DNA of 64,000 bases from CAWDVH01 sp963805705 (lineage in GTDB: Bacteria; Actinomycetota; Actinomycetes; Streptosporangiales; Streptosporangiaceae). Where the stretch lies: the NCBI GenBank assembly GCA_963805705.1, contig CAWDVH010000001.1, positions 124,001-188,000 on the forward strand. Direction: 5' to 3'. Positions 59,447 through 64,000 of this stretch are shown here, piece by piece (position 1 is the first letter of the stretch; each line of letters begins with the position of its first letter). The notes under the pieces are model-generated. The model was not told the origin of the DNA, ran no database searches, and saw only the letters and a program-made list of their open reading frames with translations. Both the position numbers and the translations under genes were made by a program.

Positions 59447-60340
59447 GTGCCGGTGGCCATCTTCTGCTGCCCGGCGTGCGGCGCGGGGCTGGAGCGGGAC
59501 GCGCAGGTCCTGCGGTGCGAGAACGGCCATGCGTTCGATATCGCCCGGCAGGGCTACGTCAACCTGCTGCTGGCCCAGCACCGGCGGTCCGCCGATCCCG
59601 GATACAGCCAGGACATGATCACCAGCCGGCACGAGTTCTTCGCGGCCGGTCATTACCGCCGGCTGGCGGACGGCGTCGCGGACCTGGTCGCTGAGTACCT
59701 GCCGGAGGCGGCCTGGCCAGCCGAGGCCAGGGGGCGGGTCGCGGCCGAGGCTGACGCGCGGGTCGTGCTCGACGCGGGCTGCGGGGAGGGCTACTACCTG
59801 CGCTGCCTGCGGGATCGGCTGGCCGGCCTGAGCGTGGCCGGGACCGTCCTGGCCGGCATCGATGTCTCCAAGCACGGCATCCGCCTGGCGGCCAGGGGCG
59901 ATCCGGACGGGCAGTACGCCGTGGCGAGCAGTTACCGGATACCGGTCCCGCCCGGCCGGGTCAGCGTCCTGCTCAGCCACTTCTCCCCGGTCAGCGCCGA
60001 CGATTTCCCGCGAGCCGTCGCACCCGATGGGGTGGTGCTGGTGGGCGGGCCTGGCGCGGACCACCTGTTCAGCGTCAAGGAGCTGGTGTATGCGGCGCCA
60101 GCCCGGCACCGGCCGGATACCGCGCTGGCCGCGGTAGCCGGATTCGCGCTGATCGCCACCCGCCGGATCCGGTACCCGCTGGAGCTGCGCGGCCCTGGCC
60201 AGGTCGGCCGGCTGCTGCGGATGACGCCGTACTTCTGGTCGGCCGGGCCGCAGACGCAGGCCAGGCTGGCCGGGCTGGACGCGCTGGATACCGAGGTCGA
60301 TGTGATCGTGCGGGCCTACCGGCGCACGGCAGACCGCTGA
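59447..60340 (+). CDS. RlmA-like 23S rRNA (guanine-N1) methyltransferase
   Basis: About 297 residues. An N-terminal zinc finger CCPACGAGLERDAQVLRCENGHAFDIARQGYVNLL (three Cys, one His), then LGYS-like PGYSQDMITSRHEFFAAGHY. The SAM motif is VVLDAGCGEGYYLRCL, with LAGIDVSKHGIRLAAR, LLSHFSPVSADDFPRAVAPDGVVLVGGPGADHL and MTPYFWSA. These match RlmA(I)/RlmA(II), which modify 23S G745 or G748; the latter gives tylosin resistance (TlrB), so resistance is possible. GTG 59447 or 59453; no clear SD. Confidence 0.87.
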   Translation: MPVAIFCCPACGAGLERDAQVLRCENGHAFDIARQGYVNLLLAQHRRSADPGYSQDMITSRHEFFAAGHYRRLADGVADLVAEYLPEAAWPAEARGRVAAEADARVVLDAGCGEGYYLRCLRDRLAGLSVAGTVLAGIDVSKHGIRLAARGDPDGQYAVASSYRIPVPPGRVSVLLSHFSPVSADDFPRAVAPDGVVLVGGPGADHLFSVKELVYAAPARHRPDTALAAVAGFALIATRRIRYPLELRGPGQVGRLLRMTPYFWSAGPQTQARLAGLDALDTEVDVIVRAYRRTADR

Positions 60341-60386
60341 GTATTCTGATCATTGACATTTGATTATAACTTTGCAATCTTTGGCT
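60341..60386 (+). promoter_or_regulatory. AT-rich promoter of the GntR gene
   Basis: TTGACA (60353-60358) and, about 16 nt later, CAATCT (60375-60380) lie in an AT-rich island right before the ATG at 60387, which has no SD. Transcription may start at or near the ATG. TGATCATTGACATTTGATTA may be the autoregulatory GntR site. Confidence 0.45.
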
Positions 60387-61243
60387 ATGGCTTCAGGTCC
60401 CGACCTCTGTGTCCGGTCGCGGCTGGCTGCGGCGGTCCACCGGCACAGCCCCGTCCCGCTGCATCACCAGATCAAGATCGCCGTGCTGCAGGGCGTCGAG
60501 GAGGGCTGGCTCGCACCGGGCGAGCAGCTGCCGAGGGAACGTGAGCTGGCCGAGGCCATCGGCGTGAGCCTCGCGCCCGTCCGGCAGGCGATGGCCGACC
60601 TGACCAAAGAGGGCTACGTCGAGCGGACCAGGGGCAAGGGCACCTTCATCCGCGATCGCAAGCTGGTCGAGAAGATCCAGATCCTGGGCAGCTTCCACGA
60701 CTCGGTCAGCCGCCAGGGCCTGGACGTGACGGTGAAGGTGCTGAGCAGCGAGATCGCCAGGCCGCCGCAGGCCGTCGCGTCGGCCCTGGCGCTGCGCGGC
60801 CGCGAGGCCTGGTGCCTGCGCCGGCTCGCGTCTGCTGGACGGCGACCCGCTCGCGCTGCTGACCGCCTGGCTGCCGCCCCGGTACGCCCGCGGCGTCAGC
60901 GACCAGGACCTGGGCGCCGGCTCGCTGTACGAGGCGCTCGCCGCGGGTGCACGGGGTCGAGATGACCTCGGCGGACAACCTCGTCGAGGTCGACCGGGCC
61001 GGCCTGGACCAGGCCGAGCTGCTCGGCCTGGCGCCGGGCTCGCCGGTGCTGCGGGTCATCGGCATCACCAGGAACCAGCAGGACCGCCCGGTCGAGTACT
61101 CCGACGTGCTCTACCGGCCGGAGCGGTTCCGCTTCGCCATCGAGAGCCGCCGAACCACGCCGGCCAGCCAGGCGCCCGACCAGGAACCCAGGACTCACCC
61201 CCCGGCGGTGCCAGCCGCCGCCAGCAAGTCCCCGGAGGATCAC
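60387..61243 (+). pseudogene. GntR/HutC family regulator, two frameshifts
   Basis: Frame 1 gives the winged HTH PVPLHHQIKIAVLQGVEEGWLAPGEQLPRERELAEAIGVSLAPVRQAMADLTKEGYVERTRGKGTFI and the start of a UTRA domain to EAWCLRRL. One extra base near 60828 moves the UTRA sequence (LLDGDPLALLTAWLPPRYARGVSDQDLGAGSLYEAL) to another frame, and one extra G near 60951 moves HGVEMTSADNLVEVDRAGLDQAELLGLAPGSPVLRVIGITRNQQDRPVEYSDVLYRPERFRF to a third. There is no in-frame stop before the permease ATG at 61244, so a third indel is likely. Presumably controls the permease-kinase genes. Confidence 0.72.
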
Positions 61244-62925
61244 ATGGCAAGTGACGTCTCCCTCCCGTCGGACTTCGCCGGCGACGGGCAGCTCTTCGTC
61301 AGGAACGCGACCGGGCTGGTCAGGGAGGTCTCCAAGTGGGACGCCCTGATCATGAACACCCTCGGCATGAACGTCGCGCTCGGCGCGATCTTCATGCTGC
61401 TGCAGGCGCCGGGGGACTTCCCCGGCGGCAACATGCTGCTGGCGATCATCATCGGCACGCTGGTGATGGCGTTCACGCTGCTGTGGGTCTACTCCGAGTT
61501 CGCCGCGGCGATGCCCAGGGCCGGCGGTGACTACGTGTTCGTCAGCCGCGCGCTGCACCCGTTCGTCGGCTGGCTGATGTCGTGGAGCCAGGGACTGTGG
61601 CTGATCTTCTTCTGGATCGGCTTCAACGCCTGGTTCGCGCTGACCTTCGCCGCGCCGGTCGCCATGACCACCATCGGCGCGGTCACCGGGCATCCGGGCC
61701 TGATCAACGCGAGCAACGACCTGCTGGCCAAGCAGGACCGTCTTCGGGCTCACCACGCAGTGGTGGGTGATCCTGTTCGGGACGCGTGCTGACCCTGGCC
61801 TTCGCCGCGCTGCTGATCTACGGCTCGAAGTCGTACTGGCGGGTGCAGAAGTGGCTGTTCGCCATCGCCGGCCTGAGCATCGTGCTGGTCGCTGGCCTGC
61901 TGCTGTTCCGCGGCAGCCAGATCGCGCAGGCCTGGACCGACGTTCGCGGCCGCGAACAAGGGCCTGGCCTACAACAACATCATCCCGGCCGCCAAGGCCG
62001 GCGGCTTCACCGGCAACGGGGCGCACTTCAGCCTGACGGCCACGCTGCTCATGCTGCCCTGGGTGTTCTTCGTCGTCGGCTACGCGCAGGGCTCGGCGCA
62101 GATCGGCGGCGAGGTCAAGCGCGCATCCCGCAGCCAGTACTTCGCGATGGTCGGCGGCGTGCTGATCAACGGCGCGGTCCTGGCCTTGATCGTCTTGGTC
62201 TACGAGCACGCGGTCGGCCACGACTGGGGGGCCAGCCTGTCCTTCCTGTCAACAACACCGATCCGGCCAAGCTGGCGCTGCCCGGCGGCGTCCCGCCCAG
62301 CATCAACCTGATCGCCAGCCTGCTCACCGGCAGCGTGCCGCTGCTGCTGATCATCGGCGTCGGGTTCATCCTGTGGGCGCTGATGGGCACGCCGCTGTCC
62401 ACCCTGCAGGCCACCCGGTACATGCTCGCCTGGTCGCTCGACCGGGTCGTGCCCCGCCAGCTCGGCGACGTCAACGACAACTTCCACACGCCGATCAAGG
62501 CCATCCTGATCTGCGCGGTCACCGGCGAGATCGCGCTGTTCGCGCTGGTGCAGATCCCGCAGGCCAGCCTGCTCGGCGCGCTGCTGGCGCAGATCGCCGC
62601 CTTCATCGTGGTGAGCGTCGCCGGGATCGTCTTCCCGTACCGGCTCAAGGCGGTCTGGGAGAGCGGCGGCGGCCGCCGGATCTTCGGCATCCCGGCGGTG
62701 ATGCTGGCCGGGGTCGGCGGGGTCATCGCGCTCGGCGTGCTGCTGGCTGAGTTCGTGTTCAATTCCTCGATCAGCGCCACGTTCGCCGTCACCCGCAGGC
62801 TCTCGCTGGAATTCATGATCGGCGCCATCGTGCTCGGCGCGATCTGGTACGCCGCGGCGTGGAGCATCAACAAGCGCAAGGGCGTCAACCTCGCCCTGGC
62901 CTACCGCGAGATCCCGCCGGAGTGA
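61244..62925 (+). pseudogene. APC-superfamily permease, four frameshifts
   Basis: The protein can be pieced together over about 560 residues: MASDVSLPSDFAGDGQLFVRNATGLVREVSKWDALI...VYSEFAAAMPRAGGDYVFVSRALHP; TVFGLTTQWWVILFGT; VLTLAFAALLIYGSKSYWRVQKWLFAIAG; GLAYNNIIPAAKAGGFTGNG...PWVFFVVGYAQGSAQIGGEVKRASRSQYFAM; NNTDPAKLALPGG...LAYREIPPE. Single-base insertions lie near 61735, 61785 and 61944, and a one-base loss near 62249; the coding signature is otherwise intact with no nonsense substitutions. ATG 61244 has GGAGGATC upstream. Its stop overlaps the kinase GTG (GTGA). Confidence 0.78.
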
Positions 62926-63988
62926 GCCAGCCGCGCCAGACGCCCGGGCCGCCAGAGACACCCGCGCCGCCTGACGAGCCGCTCGTCGTCGTCGTCGGCA
63001 ACCTCACCATCGACGACGTCGTGCTGCCGACCGGAGCCACCCGGATGGCCACGCTGGGCGGCAACAGCGTGCACGCCGCGACCGCCGTGCTCACGGCCGG
63101 GGCGCGGCGCGGCGCTGATCGCCCGGCGGGGCGAGGACTTCCCGCCGGACGCGCTGGACGCGCTGGCCGGCGCGGGCGTCGACCTGAGCGGCCTGGTCGA
63201 CATCGCCGGCCCGACCGTGCGCAACTGGGTGGTCTACGAGGCGGACGGGCGCCGGCAGCTGGCTGTACCGGACGCCGCCGGATCGCTCAGCGCAGGTCGC
63301 GCCCGAGCCGGCGGACCTCGCTGCCGCCTTGCTCGGCCGGGCGGCGGTGGTGCACGTGGCGGCCATGCCGCTCGGCCACGCCGAGCGGATCGTGGCGCAC
63401 GTGCGCGCGCAGGCACCGGCCGCGCCGCATCACCCTGGACACGCACGAGTCATGGGATGCGGCCGTCGCCGGCCGGGTCCTGGAGCTGGCGAGGGCGGTG
63501 GACGGTCTTCGTGCCGAGCCAGGAGGAGCTGGCCGGCCTGGTGGACGCCGACGGCCCGGCCTCCGGCGCTGCGCGCGCTGGCCGCCTGCGGCGTCCGGGG
63601 CGCGGTGGTCAAGGCGGCGCAGGCGGGTGCCTACCTGCTGGCGGACGACCGGATCGTGCATGTTCCGGCGCTGCGGACCAGCGTGGCGGACTCGACGGGG
63701 GCGGGCGACGCGTTCTGCGGAGGGCTGGCCGCCGGCCTGGCCCGCGGGCTGAGCCTGCTGGAATCGGTCGGGCTGGGGGCCGCGGTGGCGGGCACGGCGA
63801 TCACCGCAAGCGGCAGCCTGCGCCTGCTGGAGGTGGGCCGGGACCGGCCGGGCATCGCGGCGGCCGGGCGGCGGCTGGCCGAAGCGGCCACCGACGCCGG
63901 CCGGCGGCCGCGGCGCCAGCGCCGGCGCCGGCGACTGCAGCAACCGGGCACCGGCCGGAGCCGGACGACCGGTATGACATCGACGTGA
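62922..63988 (+). pseudogene. PfkB family carbohydrate/nucleoside kinase, about five frameshifts
   Basis: Starts at GTG 62922 with VVVVGNLTIDDVVLPTGATRMATLGGNSVHAATAVLTAGA. The PfkB sequence then continues in successive frames after extra bases near 63108, 63257, 63422, 63502 and 63559: ALIARRGEDFPPDALDALAGAGVDLSGLVDIAGPTVRNWVVYEADGRRQ; PADLAAALLGRAAVVHVAAMPLGHAERIVAH; ITLDTHESWDAAVAGRVLELARAVD; ALRALAACGVRGAVVKAAQAGAYLL; and the active-site block VADSTGAGDAFCGGLAAGLARGLSLLESVGLG, with catalytic Asp. The Arg-rich tail after about 63895 may be yet another shifted frame, so the true stop is uncertain. Confidence 0.75.
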
Positions 63989-64000
63989 TGCGCCGGGAGA

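Noticed and set aside
63895..64000. A new gene starting at the end of the window (DDRYDIDVMRRE-like frame)
   Set aside because: Too short and inside the frameshift-rich stretch; cannot be separated from the kinase C-terminus.

Overview
The window is about 70% GC throughout. It has GTG and ATG starts, many 4-nt ATGA/GTGA gene overlaps, an LLM-type (F420-like) oxidoreductase, a DUF222/13E12-type HNH protein, LigC/LigD-type ATP-dependent ligase, ECF-SnoaL sigma factor and DUF402 genes. Together these indicate a chromosomal segment of a high-GC actinomycete (Streptosporangiales/Streptomycetales-like). No rRNA, tRNA, CRISPR array, transposase, phage gene or replication origin was seen.

Layout. 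(1) 0-3.8 kb: ABC-2 exporter (ATPase, permease) with a DesK/NarL-type two-component system. (2) 3.8-10.6 kb: a frameshifted BetA-like GMC oxidoreductase, an LLM oxidoreductase, an ABC-F ATPase and an orphan FtsX-type permease. (3) 10.7-32.7 kb: a large purine-catabolism region. It encodes allantoicase, allantoinase, a DUF6986 CitE/aldolase-like protein, the three xanthine-dehydrogenase subunits, an 8-oxoguanine/guanine deaminase-type amidohydrolase, urate oxidase, hydroxyisourate hydrolase, OHCU decarboxylase, adenine deaminase and an NCS1 nucleobase permease. Together these would import nucleobases and take adenine and (8-oxo)guanine through urate to ureidoglycolate and urea. The region is interrupted at 13.4-18.4 kb by an island with a LysM/lytic protein behind a structured leader, ~130-bp imperfect direct repeats, the HNH gene, DUF402 and two small unknown genes. 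(4) 32.9-41.6 kb: GrpB, acyl-CoA synthetase, DNA ligase, leuS preceded by what looks like a complete leucine attenuator, an alpha/beta hydrolase and an MFS exporter. (5) 41.6-50.1 kb: TetR/SnoaL/NmrA, an AttH/CrtC-like protein, aldo-keto reductase, VOC/ECF sigma, an MBL protein, a small P-loop protein, a hydrolase remnant and a MarR/membrane-protein pair. (6) 50.2-55.6 kb: a putative undescribed catabolic operon (Gfo/Idh/MocA, DUF993, xylose-isomerase-like epimerase, MBL hydrolase) divergent from a LacI regulator, with a perfect 18-bp palindromic operator. (7) 55.7-64 kb: amine uptake and oxidation (APC permease, copper amine oxidase), an RlmA-like methyltransferase, then GntR, APC permease and PfkB kinase genes that all carry single-base frameshifts.

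Two themes stand out. First, short in-frame tandem repeats (10-27 bp units) sit at gene termini or linkers: allantoicase 5' end, DUF6986 5' end, allantoinase linker, uricase 3' end, GrpB 3' end, response-regulator stop, and a 195-bp near-identical HEAT-like duplication. In the allantoicase array one 17-bp unit among 18-bp units breaks the frame from the translationally coupled GTG start. Second, several cis-regulatory RNAs or operators can be read directly: the leuS leader peptide with three Leu codons plus terminator, the LysM leader with mutually exclusive SD-masking helices, and palindromic LacI/TetR-type operators.

Limits: all functions come from motif and family recognition without searches. 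Start codons were chosen from SD sequences, overlaps and family length. The dense frameshifts at 60.8-63.6 kb may be sequencing error rather than gene decay.
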